From Bryobacter sp. (GTDB taxonomy: Bacteria > Acidobacteriota > Terriglobia > Bryobacterales > Bryobacteraceae), in the NCBI GenBank assembly GCA_022843625.1, contig JALHNH010000021.1:1-64000 (forward strand): a DNA stretch of 64,000 bases, given 5' to 3'. Below are positions 37,743 through 46,034 of the stretch, one piece after another; positions within the stretch are counted from its first letter, which is position 1; every line of letters starts with the position of its first letter. A program made the position numbers and the translations under genes. The notes under the pieces were generated by a model that did not search any database, was not told where the DNA came from, and was given only the letters and a program-made list of their open reading frames with translations.

Positions 37743-38612
37743 CTATTGAACTTTGGGGGGGAAATCAGCGCTCCGTGAGACGGTCTCGCCTGCCGAGAAT
37801 TGCTTGCGCAACTCTACGAGGTTCGCCATTGCTCCATCAAACGCCGCATTACCGAGAAGGAGATGCGAGGGCGGGTTGCCAGACTCAATCGCTTTCACAA
37901 TTGCCTGTGCGGCGCGAACCGGGTCGCCTTCCTGTTTTCCTGAAATGCTGCGCAGCATGCTCCTTGCCATCCCTGCGGTGTCGGCGTAAGCGTCAATTGT
38001 CGTTTTGCTCTCATTGGCCGAGCGCCCCGCCCAGTCGGTGCGAAACCCACTCGGTTCCACAACCATTACGCTAATGCCGAGCGGCTCCAGTTCTTTGCGC
38101 AACGCTGCTGACAATCCTTCCACCGCAAACTTGCTGGCATTGTAGTATCCGAGCGCTGGAAACCCAACCAGACCTGCAATAGACGACACATTCACGATGC
38201 TGCCGCCAGCCTGCCGGCGCATCCCCGGAAGGGCTGCCTGAATCATCCGCCCCATTCCAAAAACGTTCACCTCAAACATCTTCCTTACCTGCTCTTCTTC
38301 GCTTTCCTCTACGGCTGCAAAGTAGCCGATACCTGCGTTGTTCACAAGAACGTCGATACGGCCGAACTTTTCTTCCGCTGCATGAATGGCTGCGTCTACT
38401 TGTCCCTGATCGGTAACGTCAAGCTCTAGAATTTGCGCTTCACCTTTCGACCCGAGATCGCGAATCTTCTCCGGGTCGCGTGCTGTGATTACGGCTCGAT
38501 AGCCGCTTTCCAGAACGTGTGAAGCCAACTCCCGGCCAAAGCCCGTAGAGCAGCCGGTAATGAACCAGACCGGCTTACCGGTCGCTGTGGATGTGTTTTT
38601 TGTTTGTGTCAT
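37743..38612 (-). CDS. Short-chain dehydrogenase/reductase (classical SDR)
   Basis: About 289 residues with the Rossmann motif FITGCSTGFGREL, DVTDQ, NNAGIGYF, the active-site Ser (VNVSSIAG) and YNASK with catalytic Tyr and Lys. It is an NAD(P)-dependent oxidoreductase; substrate unknown. An upstream in-frame TTG at 38633 is possible, but the ATG at 38612 is preferred. It starts just after the aldehyde dehydrogenase stop, so the two form an operon that could act in sequence on an alcohol/aldehyde. Confidence 0.93.
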   Translation of the reverse strand: MTQTKNTSTATGKPVWFITGCSTGFGRELASHVLESGYRAVITARDPEKIRDLGSKGEAQILELDVTDQGQVDAAIHAAEEKFGRIDVLVNNAGIGYFAAVEESEEEQVRKMFEVNVFGMGRMIQAALPGMRRQAGGSIVNVSSIAGLVGFPALGYYNASKFAVEGLSAALRKELEPLGISVMVVEPSGFRTDWAGRSANESKTTIDAYADTAGMARSMLRSISGKQEGDPVRAAQAIVKAIESGNPPSHLLLGNAAFDGAMANLVELRKQFSAGETVSRSADFPPKVQ

Positions 38613-38616
38613 TGGA

Positions 38617-39999
38617 TTATTCTGCTGAGTCAATAGAGCTGACTCGAATTAGTTTCTTGTTTACGAACTCCTGGATTCCCATACGCGACAGTTCCCGGCC
38701 ATAGCCTGAGTTCTTGATTCCGCCAAACGGCAAATCTGGCGCTGTCCAGGTGGGGTGATTGATGAAGACCATGCCCGTGTCAATCCTGCTGGCGAGCCGC
38801 TTGCCGCGGGCGATGTCTTTGGTAAAGATGGATCCGCCGAGCCCGAACTCAGAATCGTTGGCCAGAGCCACCGCTTCCTCTTCATCCTTTACCCGGAAGA
38901 ACAACGCAACCGGGCCAAAGAATTCTTCGCCAAACGCCGGATTTGCTGCTTCAATTCCTGTGAGTATCGTCGGCTCGAAAAACCATCCCTCCCGCTCGAT
39001 GCGCTTTCCGCCCATCACAACCCTCGCCCCGTTCTCAACCGCCGCATTCACTTGCCCCAGCAATTGCTCGAGCGCCGCTTCCGACGACAACGGTCCAAGA
39101 CTGGTTGTTTCATCCATTGGGTCCCCCGCTCGAAGCGCGCCAAGAGCCTTCTGGAATTGCTCCAAAAACTGCTCAGCCACTTCTTCCACCACAATAAAGC
39201 GCTTGGCGGCAACGCAGCATTGCCCGTTGTTGTTCATCTTGGCCCACACCGCCCATTGCACTGTCTTGTCGAGATCAGCGTCATCGAGCACAATAAACGC
39301 ATCGCTGCCGCCGAGCTCCATAGTGGACTTCTTCAAATTCAACCCTGCACGCGTCGCAACCAGCTTTCCGGCTTCAACGCTTCCAGTCAACGCAACACCC
39401 TTGATGCGTGCATCGTCGATAACCTGGTTCACTTGGTCGTGAGTGATTTGCAGGTTTGTATACGCACCAGCAGGTGCTCCCGCATCGATCCAAATCTGCT
39501 CAAAAGCAATGGCGCATTGCGGAACAGATCCCGAGTGCTTCACCATCACGACATTTCCCGCCATCAGGTTCGGCCCAACAAAGCGTGCAAGTTGGTAATA
39601 AGGGAAATTCCATGGCTGTACGCCAAGCAGCACGCCGAGAGGAGAGCTCTGAACTTCAGCCTCACCAGCCTCTGGCTTGAGATCATAGCTGGAAAGAAAC
39701 TCTTCAGCGTGTCGAGCGTAGTACTCAATGATGTCGGCACTCAGCGACACCTCGCCTCGCGCCTCACCGATCAGCTTACCCATCTCGAGTGTTGCCAGCC
39801 GGGCAAACTCGTCAATGCGCGCGCGAAGAATCTCGGCCGCCTTTAGAGCGATGTTGGATCTATGTGCAAAGCTGCTCTGCCTCCAGCTTTCAAAGCATAG
39901 GGCCGCTCTTGAAATGACCTTTTCCAGTTCTTCTTGTGTCAATTCATCAAACGTCTTGAGGATCTTTTCGCTATATGGATTTACACTTTGGTAACTCAT
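38617..39999 (-). CDS. NAD(P)-dependent aldehyde dehydrogenase (succinate-semialdehyde type)
   Basis: 460 residues of the ALDH superfamily. Motifs include LGVLLGVQPWNFPYYQLAR, the general-base Glu in TMELGGSDAFIVLDDADLD, the catalytic Cys in NNGQCCVAAKRFIV, and EEFFGPVALFFRVKDEEEAVALANDSEFGLGGSIF. The GQCC and NFP patterns and moderate length resemble GabD/succinate-semialdehyde dehydrogenases, but the exact substrate cannot be read. It is the first gene of an operon with the SDR; a GG-N10-GC element and a palindrome lie upstream. Confidence 0.93.
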   Translation of the reverse strand: MSYQSVNPYSEKILKTFDELTQEELEKVISRAALCFESWRQSSFAHRSNIALKAAEILRARIDEFARLATLEMGKLIGEARGEVSLSADIIEYYARHAEEFLSSYDLKPEAGEAEVQSSPLGVLLGVQPWNFPYYQLARFVGPNLMAGNVVMVKHSGSVPQCAIAFEQIWIDAGAPAGAYTNLQITHDQVNQVIDDARIKGVALTGSVEAGKLVATRAGLNLKKSTMELGGSDAFIVLDDADLDKTVQWAVWAKMNNNGQCCVAAKRFIVVEEVAEQFLEQFQKALGALRAGDPMDETTSLGPLSSEAALEQLLGQVNAAVENGARVVMGGKRIEREGWFFEPTILTGIEAANPAFGEEFFGPVALFFRVKDEEEAVALANDSEFGLGGSIFTKDIARGKRLASRIDTGMVFINHPTWTAPDLPFGGIKNSGYGRELSRMGIQEFVNKKLIRVSSIDSAE

Positions 40000-40016
40000 G
40001 GGTTCAGCAATTGAGG

Positions 40017-40032
40017 TGCAATCTGCTGGCCG
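40017..40032 (-). promoter_or_regulatory. Candidate sigma-54 promoter for the aldehyde dehydrogenase operon
   Basis: The minus-strand sequence CGGCCAGCAGATTGCA keeps GG-N10-GC and a perfect TTGCA block. It lies about 105 bases from the palindrome at 40136-40151. The leader would be only a few bases long, and no ribosome binding site is visible before the ATG, which weakens the call. Confidence 0.35.
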
Positions 40033-40117
40033 ATCTCAAGCGTGGACGGTCAATTGGAAAACAGAAGCTTTAGAAGAAGAACAATCCTGGGCTTTGTCGT
40101 TGGCTCTATATCCCCGG

Positions 40118-40151
40118 TGTTTGCTGGCGGTCACTTGACCCAGTGTGGTCA
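40118..40151. promoter_or_regulatory. Palindromic operator/enhancer upstream of the aldehyde dehydrogenase operon
   Basis: TGACCCAGTGTGGTCA at 40136-40151 is a perfect TGAC-N8-GTCA site, extended to TTGACC-N6-GGTCAA. Eighteen bases before it, 40118-40133, is a degenerate second copy with only the right half intact (GTCA). The spacing equals that of the array at 27664-27697. Confidence 0.55.
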
Positions 40152-40466
40152 ATCCGCGAACCTTTCGTCATCCGCTTGATTTAACCCAAAACCTTATCAG
40201 TCACCTGACCTTTGTTGTTTCAGGTCCGGTTGGCAAACGGTACGGTCCGACGACGTAGGTAACGTTTTGGCCCAGGGACATGGGTAACCGGAAAGGGTCA
40301 GCCTATGACAGTCCCAACCTCACCACCCTACAGCAACCAGGCCAAGGGAAAAGATAGTCAAAACATCACTAGCCGCAATGCTTTTCAATAGCATTTTCGA
40401 CATCTCCTGCCGCCTCCCCTACCCACGCCTGCCTACCCCCTTCCGCCGAGAAGAATTTTATCGTTC
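40152..40466. other. Gene-free region with dispersed repeat and small hairpin
   Basis: No credible coding sequence. It holds copy 2 of the dispersed repeat (40239-40269), short GTCACCTGACC-like sequences near 40200 and a weak hairpin at 40377-40395 (AATGCT stem, seven-base loop). The downstream gene lacks its 5' end, so this stretch may be the product of a deletion. Confidence 0.45.
40239..40269 (+). repeat. Short dispersed repeat, copy 2
   Basis: GGTACGG-(3)-GACGAC-(1)-TAGGT followed by AC-(1)-TTT matches 21764-21794 with about five or six differences over 31 bases, in the same orientation. As at the first copy, the gene just downstream is damaged. No flanking transposase or clear terminal inverted repeat is seen. 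Confidence 0.5.
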
Positions 40467-41672
40467 ATGCTCGCCTCGGCCCACCGTGACCCCGCCATCG
40501 TCCAGGTTCTCCTCGATGCCGGTGCCGACGTCAACGCCAAAGACGTACGCGGCATGACGCCTCTCCTTTTCGCCGTATCAAGCGAAGAACAAAATCTTGC
40601 CAATATCAAACTCCTCCTCGCCAAAGGCGCAGACCCCAAGGCCAAAGACAACAACGGAGAAGATGCCCTTACCTGGGCTAAAAAGTTCAATAACCCTGCC
40701 GTCCTCGCCCTCCTTGGCGACAGGGCCCAACCGCTCCAGCCCCTGACTTCATTCAGTGCCAAAGGTCCCGGTGCCCAAACCGCCCTCGTCAAGCTCGAAG
40801 CCTCCAACGAAGAATTTTTCCGCCAGAGTGGCTGCGGTGGCTGCCATCATTCCATCCTCCTCTCCGTCGCTGCCGCGCAAGCGAAGAAAGCCGGCCTCGC
40901 CGTCAACCCCGGCCTGATCGAAGCCCGCAGCCAGCGCACCAAAGGAATGCTCGGTGCCTTCGGCACTGCCTTGCAACAACTCGTCGCCCTTCCCGGCGAC
41001 ATCGACTCAGCCCTATACGCCCTCCTCGAAGCCAAAAGCCTGGGCCTCCCGTCCTCTCCCGAATTCGAAATCCTCGCCCACTACATCTGGGCCAAACAAA
41101 GCGCTGAAGGCACCTGGGGCATGCGAGGCATCAGCCGCAGCCCCATCGAAGAATCAGACATCCACCGCACCGCTCTCGCCCTCTGTTTGCTCCCGCAATA
41201 CAGCGACGCCACTATGAAAGCAGCCGCCGCTACCCGCCTTCAGAAATCCACGCAATGGATTGAAACCCAGAAGGCCCCCAATACCGACGAGCTCTCCATG
41301 AAACTCCTCGGCCTCAAATGGGGCAACGCCTCTGCCGCGTCCATTGACAAGGCCGCCAAAGCTCTCGCCGCTGCCCAGCGTAGCGATGGAAGCTGGGCCG
41401 GCAACCCGAATCTCTCCGGTGCCTCCTACTCCACCGGCTTCGCCCTCTTTGCCCTCCGCGAAGGTGCCGATTGGAAGGCCGATGCCAGGCCAGTCGTCCT
41501 CGCCGCAAAGTGGCTCCGAGCCACCCAACGCGAAGACGGCACCTGGTTTCAAAAGAGTCGCGCTCCTAAATTCAGGCCCTACTTCGAACGCGGTTTTCCC
41601 TATGGCCACGACCAGTGGATCTCCGCCACCGCCTGGGCCATCGTCGGCCGCACCGAAGCCGAAACCTTCTAA
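40467..41672 (+). pseudogene. 5'-truncated ankyrin / CxxCH / alpha-toroid protein
   Basis: The remaining 401 codons begin in the middle of an ankyrin repeat (MLASAHRDPAIVQVLLDAGADVNAKD), followed by two more repeats to about residue 90, a CGGCHH haem-c-like motif near residue 130, and a terpene-cyclase-like alpha-toroid with repeated Trp/Gly turns (SAEGTWGM, RSDGSWAG, REDGTWFQ). Such proteins normally start with a signal peptide and further ankyrin units; none is encoded upstream. Without export, haem attachment at the CxxCH would fail, so the gene is probably non-functional. Its end overlaps the convergent glycosyltransferase by four bases. Confidence 0.65.
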
Positions 41673-43141
41673 GGCACGATCAGTATCTCGACCCAGAAGC
41701 CCCGCTGCTCAAACCCAACAAGCGGCTTTAACCCGGGCAGGTCCGCGACATCCCTGAACCCTGCCTCATCGGCAAAGCGAAAGTACTTGCGCAGCAACTC
41801 TTTTACCCAGGGCCAGCGCGCCAACCCATAGGCCGGGTCCCACGTCCGCGCATACAAAATCAATACATCTCCACGCTCCCACTCGAGGCCCTTCAACCGC
41901 TCAATCGACAAATCGTCCACTGCTCGCACCGCCGCAATCGGCTCTTCCACATATCCGAGATAAGGCTTCCTCAACGCATCCGTCAGCGGCCATGTCGTTG
42001 TTATCCGGCTGCGGCTCAGACCCGATTCCACAAAGCCTGCTGCATTCCGTTGTGCCTCCACCAGATCCACCATCGCTAGATTATTCTCCAGCGCAAAGGG
42101 CCAGGGCGGATTCACAAACAACATCGTGATCAGGCCAGCACAACTGAGCGCCAACACCACGTGCCGCCACTTGCCCGCAAGCGTCGACATCCCCGCCGCA
42201 AACGCTGCATAAAGCACCGGCAACACTGGCAACAAATACCTCTCAAGCACCGCCCCGCCAGTCACCGACACAAGCAAGACATGCGCGACGCAAGCCGCCG
42301 CCACCGGCCTCCAACGCTGGTCAAATCCAACCTGCTTCCACCGCCAGATCAAGACTCCCAGCGGCAATATGTGCAAGTTCTCAATCCCCAAGTAACTCAC
42401 CCGCCGCAACAGCGCATAGCCTAGCCGCACTGGATGCAGTGGATAAAGCATGTTGTATTCCGCGTAGGCTGCATCCCCAAACAGTCGTCCCGTCGAGAAC
42501 CAAACATAAGCCACCCAGTTCACTACCACCAGCACTGGCCCCAATACCAATTGCGCCGCAAACTGCCGCCGTCCATCGCGCCAGGCAAAGACCCCCAACA
42601 CAAGCGGGATCCCGATCGATGTCTCCTTAAACGCCACACTCAACACCGCCGCCACCACCGCCACCATCTCCAGCTTCATCAAGTAAGCAAGAAGCAAAAT
42701 CGTCGTAAACAAGGCCGAGGGCAAATCCAGTTGCGCCATCATCGACTGCGTATACACCAATGGATTGGCCAGCATCAAAGCCGCCACTGCAAAGGCCGGC
42801 ACCCCACGCGCACCCTTGAGCAACTCCACTGCCAGTAAAAAAGACACAGTCAAAAATGCCGCCCCAAACAACAGCATCAGACTCCGCGTAAGTGGAATGG
42901 AATACCCAAAAACTTTCCAGATCCCAGCTAGTAGCAGAGGCAACCCGGGTGGATGAGAGTTCGGCATCGCCGACTTCGGGATAAGCGCTCCACGCTGATA
43001 CAAATCCTGCGCCTGAGAAATGAACTGCCCTGCTTCATCCCAGAAGAAGGGCAGGGAAATTAGTTTGTAATGGGTACTAAAGAGAATGAACGCAAAGACA
43101 CCAAACAGAATCGCAACCGATACTGCCCGCCTCTGCAGCAA
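41669..43141 (-). CDS. GT-C family membrane glycosyltransferase (GT39/ArnT-like)
   Basis: A 490-residue polytopic inner-membrane enzyme. The first periplasmic loop has the acidic motif FFWDEAGQF that typically holds the catalytic Asp, and NSHPPGLPLLL follows, as in ArnT/PMT-like enzymes that use polyprenyl-phosphate sugars. About eleven hydrophobic helices precede a soluble periplasmic C-terminal part. Acceptor and donor are unknown; lipid A, protein and glycan modification are all possible. It follows the DUF3467 gene by nine bases. Confidence 0.88.
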   Translation of the reverse strand: MLQRRAVSVAILFGVFAFILFSTHYKLISLPFFWDEAGQFISQAQDLYQRGALIPKSAMPNSHPPGLPLLLAGIWKVFGYSIPLTRSLMLLFGAAFLTVSFLLAVELLKGARGVPAFAVAALMLANPLVYTQSMMAQLDLPSALFTTILLLAYLMKLEMVAVVAAVLSVAFKETSIGIPLVLGVFAWRDGRRQFAAQLVLGPVLVVVNWVAYVWFSTGRLFGDAAYAEYNMLYPLHPVRLGYALLRRVSYLGIENLHILPLGVLIWRWKQVGFDQRWRPVAAACVAHVLLVSVTGGAVLERYLLPVLPVLYAAFAAGMSTLAGKWRHVVLALSCAGLITMLFVNPPWPFALENNLAMVDLVEAQRNAAGFVESGLSRSRITTTWPLTDALRKPYLGYVEEPIAAVRAVDDLSIERLKGLEWERGDVLILYARTWDPAYGLARWPWVKELLRKYFRFADEAGFRDVADLPGLKPLVGFEQRGFWVEILIVP

Positions 43142-43150
43142 GCGAAAATC

Positions 43151-43444
43151 CTACTGAACGGGGCCAGAGCCATTGGCTGGCTCAAGGCGAATCTCACCAA
43201 ACGTGCCCTCATACTGGGCAATGTTCTGGTTCAAAAGATTGGCCAAGGCCTTCGCCTGTTGAGGGCTCAAATAGACACCCTGAAAATTCGTGATGTTCAC
43301 AGTTTCCGGAACGGTTTGTGAAATGGTCCCAAACATCAAAAAGAAATCCCACAGGTTCACTCGAACCTGAACCGAATTGGAATAGCTTTCCTTGTAGTCT
43401 TCACTTTGCGAAATCTGTAATTTTGGAGCTTGTGTAGGGAACAT
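43151..43444 (-). CDS. DUF3467 family protein
   Basis: A protein of about 97 residues matching the DUF3467 pattern: YSNSVQVRVNLWDFFLMFG, a middle valine-rich strand, then LSPQQAKALANLLNQNIAQYEGTFGEI. Function unknown. The start MFPTQAPK is used; a TTG three codons upstream is possible. It is between tRNA-Asp and the glycosyltransferase gene on the same strand. Confidence 0.85.
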   Translation of the reverse strand: MFPTQAPKLQISQSEDYKESYSNSVQVRVNLWDFFLMFGTISQTVPETVNITNFQGVYLSPQQAKALANLLNQNIAQYEGTFGEIRLEPANGSGPVQ

Positions 43445-43479
43445 CAAAACCAACTTTTTTGGAGGGGAGAGAAGAGAAA

Positions 43480-43556
<77 letters not shown>

Positions 43557-43595
43557 GCAAACTGCCAGAATTTTTAGATTACCACAAAGCACCCC

Positions 43596-44789
43596 TTAGC
43601 GGGAAGAGACCTGCCGCTCTGAGAGCAATTTTTCAACGGTTGCCGTAAACTCTTTCTTCGCTGCCTCAAACAGGGGGCCTGAAGCGTTGCTTGGGAAGCC
43701 CGCGTGCGCCCCTTTCACGAGTCCGTCCCGGCCTACAAAGAATGTAGTCGGCCAGGCATTCCAGTTTTGAGCCTGCGAAAGTTTCTCTTTCGCCTCACCC
43801 GTCTCCCCAGCCAGCAGTACCGTGTATTCAATCCCATACTTCTTGATGAAAGCCTTCAAGCGTACCGGGTCAGCAAGCTGTTCTGCTTCTTCGAAATCAA
43901 GGGCAACAATCTCAAGCCCGTCCTTCTTGTACTTCTTGTAAAGCGCGGCAAGAAAAGGAGCTTCATCATGGCAATTCGGGCACCAGCTACCCGTGATGTT
44001 GATCAGAACAACCTTGCCGCGGAACTGCGCATCGCTCTCGCTCACAATCTTGCCCGTCAGATCGGGATAGGCAAAACGGAAGGGTTCAGCCGCATTCTTC
44101 ACCGTCGTAAAGCGATGTGCGTCGCTGGGTTCAACCAGTCCTTGCGCCCGCGCCTGCTCCGGCCGGCGAGCCACATACTCCATCTTTCCGTTCTGCTGCA
44201 GCGCAAGCGTGCCGTCTTCTTTCACACTCACTTCAAGCAATCCCGGACGTGCTCCTGAAAAGTGGCTCAAGAGAAACTTTCCCTGCTTAAAGCCCCCACT
44301 CAATGTCCCCGTATCCCCGTCAATCCGCAAAATCGACGCATTCACTTCATTTCCCTTTTGTTCGACGATGAAGCGCCAGGCCTTCTCCCCCTTCGGGCTG
44401 TTGGTTTCGATTTCCCAAATGCCGCCAATTTCAGGCGCATTCCCTTCGCTCACCGCTTCCACGTGTGGCACTGCTTGAAATTCATAAACCCGCTTGCCAC
44501 GCCCGTATTCCCCTGCCAATGCCTTGCCGTCATAGGTAGCACTCAGCTTGGTTGCATAGTAATCAAATTCCAGCTTGAGCGTTTTGCCGTCAAAGCTTCC
44601 GGCCGAGGACTTGTATTTGTCCGATCCATTTAAAAAAACTCCAGAAGCCAATCCAGGCTTCGCCTCAATCTCAAATCGGAAGGGGATCGTCAGTCCATTG
44701 CTCACTACTGTTGCATCCCACACTCCCTGCAAAGTCTGGCCAAACATCGGAATCACTAGTAAACTCATCGACAAAAGGGTTTTCTTCAT
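43596..44789 (-). CDS. Secreted TlpA/ResA-like thioredoxin-fold protein
   Basis: 397 residues: a signal peptide (KKTLLSMSLLVIPMFGQ), a beta-rich N-terminal half of about 200 residues of unknown family, and a C-terminal TlpA-like thioredoxin domain with GSWCPNCHDEAPFLAALYKKYKKDG (redox-active CxxC) and the cis-Pro region WPTTFFVGRDG. It should act as a periplasmic thiol oxidoreductase. It is divergent from an Rrf2 regulator with cysteines, 83 bases away, which may control it in response to redox or iron-sulfur status. Confidence 0.9.
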   Translation of the reverse strand: MKKTLLSMSLLVIPMFGQTLQGVWDATVVSNGLTIPFRFEIEAKPGLASGVFLNGSDKYKSSAGSFDGKTLKLEFDYYATKLSATYDGKALAGEYGRGKRVYEFQAVPHVEAVSEGNAPEIGGIWEIETNSPKGEKAWRFIVEQKGNEVNASILRIDGDTGTLSGGFKQGKFLLSHFSGARPGLLEVSVKEDGTLALQQNGKMEYVARRPEQARAQGLVEPSDAHRFTTVKNAAEPFRFAYPDLTGKIVSESDAQFRGKVVLINITGSWCPNCHDEAPFLAALYKKYKKDGLEIVALDFEEAEQLADPVRLKAFIKKYGIEYTVLLAGETGEAKEKLSQAQNWNAWPTTFFVGRDGLVKGAHAGFPSNASGPLFEAAKKEFTATVEKLLSERQVSSR

Positions 44790-44872
44790 AGCTATTCGTA
44801 ATCTAAAACAGATACGCCTATTTGTCCATCGTTTTTATCGAGATTAATTTTCCAAGTAGAATAAGATGGCTC

Positions 44873-45346
44873 ATGCGCACGTTATCCAAGCGAACTCAAT
44901 ATGCCCTCCGAGCGCTTTATGCCCTGACCCGTCGTGGCCTGGATAAGCCGGCTCTCATAGGCGACTTGAGTAAAGAAGAGGACATCCCCAAGAAGTTCCT
45001 TGAGCAAATCCTCCTTAGCCTGAAGATGAAAGGGCTGGTGGATAGCCGTCGCGGACGTTATGGCGGCTATGTTCTCGCAGTTTCCCCGGATAAAGTCACT
45101 GTTGGTTCGATCATCCGCATGATCGACGGCCCTCTCGCCCCCCTCCCGTGCGCCAGCGAATCCAACTTTCGCAAATGTGAGGAATGCCCGGACATCCGTT
45201 TCTGCGGCACCAGAATCCTGATGCGCCAGGTTCGAGACGCTACCGCCGACATCCTCGACCACACAACTCTCACCGACGTCTGCAAAAGAGTGGACGCCGC
45301 CAGGCTCGAAGCCGAACAGGGCGAAGAGCTCATGTACTACATCTAA
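44873..45346 (+). CDS. Rrf2-family transcriptional regulator with three conserved cysteines
   Basis: A 157-residue winged-helix regulator: MRTLSKRTQYALRALYALTRRG, then KKFLEQILLSLKMKGLVDSRRGRYGGYVLA. Three cysteines in the sensor loop (PLPCASESNFRKCEECPDIRFCG region) match the iron-sulfur-binding or thiol-sensing site of IscR/NsrR/RsrR-like members. It is divergent from the TlpA-like gene over an AT-rich 83-base gap. The start at 44873 is used because upstream codons give no family match. Confidence 0.92.
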   Translation: MRTLSKRTQYALRALYALTRRGLDKPALIGDLSKEEDIPKKFLEQILLSLKMKGLVDSRRGRYGGYVLAVSPDKVTVGSIIRMIDGPLAPLPCASESNFRKCEECPDIRFCGTRILMRQVRDATADILDHTTLTDVCKRVDAARLEAEQGEELMYYI

Positions 45347-45379
45347 TCCCGCTATAGTCTATTAAATTGATCGACAATA

Positions 45380-45408
45380 TTGACATCACTCTGTCTTCCG
45401 GTTATTCT
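45380..45408 (+). promoter_or_regulatory. Sigma-70-type promoter within an inverted repeat
   Basis: TTGACA at 45380-45385 and TATTCT at 45403-45408 are separated by 17 bases, a good match to the sigma-70 consensus, with a start near 45415 ahead of the ATG at 45429. The promoter lies between the arms of an eight-base inverted repeat, TTGATCGA (45367-45374) and TCGATCAA (45408-45415), a possible regulator-binding arrangement. Confidence 0.55.
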
Positions 45409-45428
45409 CGATCAAGTAGATATACTTT

Positions 45429-46034
45429 ATGCAGAAACAAGTCTCTCCACCGTCGATTGCAACTCATCTGCTGCAGTCGGCTAGCACTTTGCTTGCCTAT
45501 TCAGCTCACCCAACCGAGGCTCTTGAGCAGCTAGCTCAGTCCATAGGCCGGCTTGCCTTGCTAGACGAAGTGCGAATTGCAATTCACAACCCGCTGCGTG
45601 GTTCGAGCATTGGTGCCACTTATCTGTCGAAGAATTCAAACCCTGCCGACATCATCATCAGCCGGCAGTTACGTTCAGGTCCATTCCTCTACGGCAACCT
45701 GGACGTCTTGGCCACCAAACCAGCGATCCGTGCAGCGGAGTTATTCCAGTTCATTTCCGCCCTTGAAGGTATCCTGCTCAACTACTCCATCCTGCAGTCG
45801 AGGTCAGCAGAGCATACCCGCCTGCGTGCTCAACTCAACCTGCAACACGAGGAGCTGCGCACCCGGAAGCTGGAGGCCCGCGCACAGGCAATCCTTGCCA
45901 GCAATTTCGGCTACACCCCCCAATCAGCGCTGGAATGGCTCGATCAGGAAAGCCGCCGCGCCCGCACCTCAATTGCTTCTTTTGCTGCTCGCTTCATCGC
46001 CCAACAAACCCGCCGCCAAAGTGAGGCCGCATGA
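45429..46034 (+). CDS. GAF-like protein with C-terminal ANTAR-like RNA-binding domain
   Basis: 201 residues. Residues about 1-120 look like a small sensor fold (LDEVRIAIHNPLRG... FLYGNLDVLA). The last 60 residues (RTRKLEARAQAILASNFGYTPQSALEWLDQESRRARTSIASFAARFI) match the three-helix ANTAR pattern, although Gly-Ile-Leu-Met is replaced by Ala-Ile-Leu-Ala. ANTAR proteins bind paired hexanucleotide-loop RNA hairpins and prevent termination. The target RNA is not evident here. It overlaps the PIG-L gene by four bases. Confidence 0.7.
   Translation: MQKQVSPPSIATHLLQSASTLLAYSAHPTEALEQLAQSIGRLALLDEVRIAIHNPLRGSSIGATYLSKNSNPADIIISRQLRSGPFLYGNLDVLATKPAIRAAELFQFISALEGILLNYSILQSRSAEHTRLRAQLNLQHEELRTRKLEARAQAILASNFGYTPQSALEWLDQESRRARTSIASFAARFIAQQTRRQSEAA

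Noticed and set aside
38755..39846. A 363-codon plus-strand frame opposite the aldehyde dehydrogenase
   Set aside because: The aldehyde dehydrogenase has all catalytic motifs; the opposite frame is Arg/His-rich with no family signal.
44790..44872. Specific operator for the Rrf2 regulator between it and the TlpA-like gene
   Set aside because: The gap is AT-rich, but I could not find a convincing palindrome.
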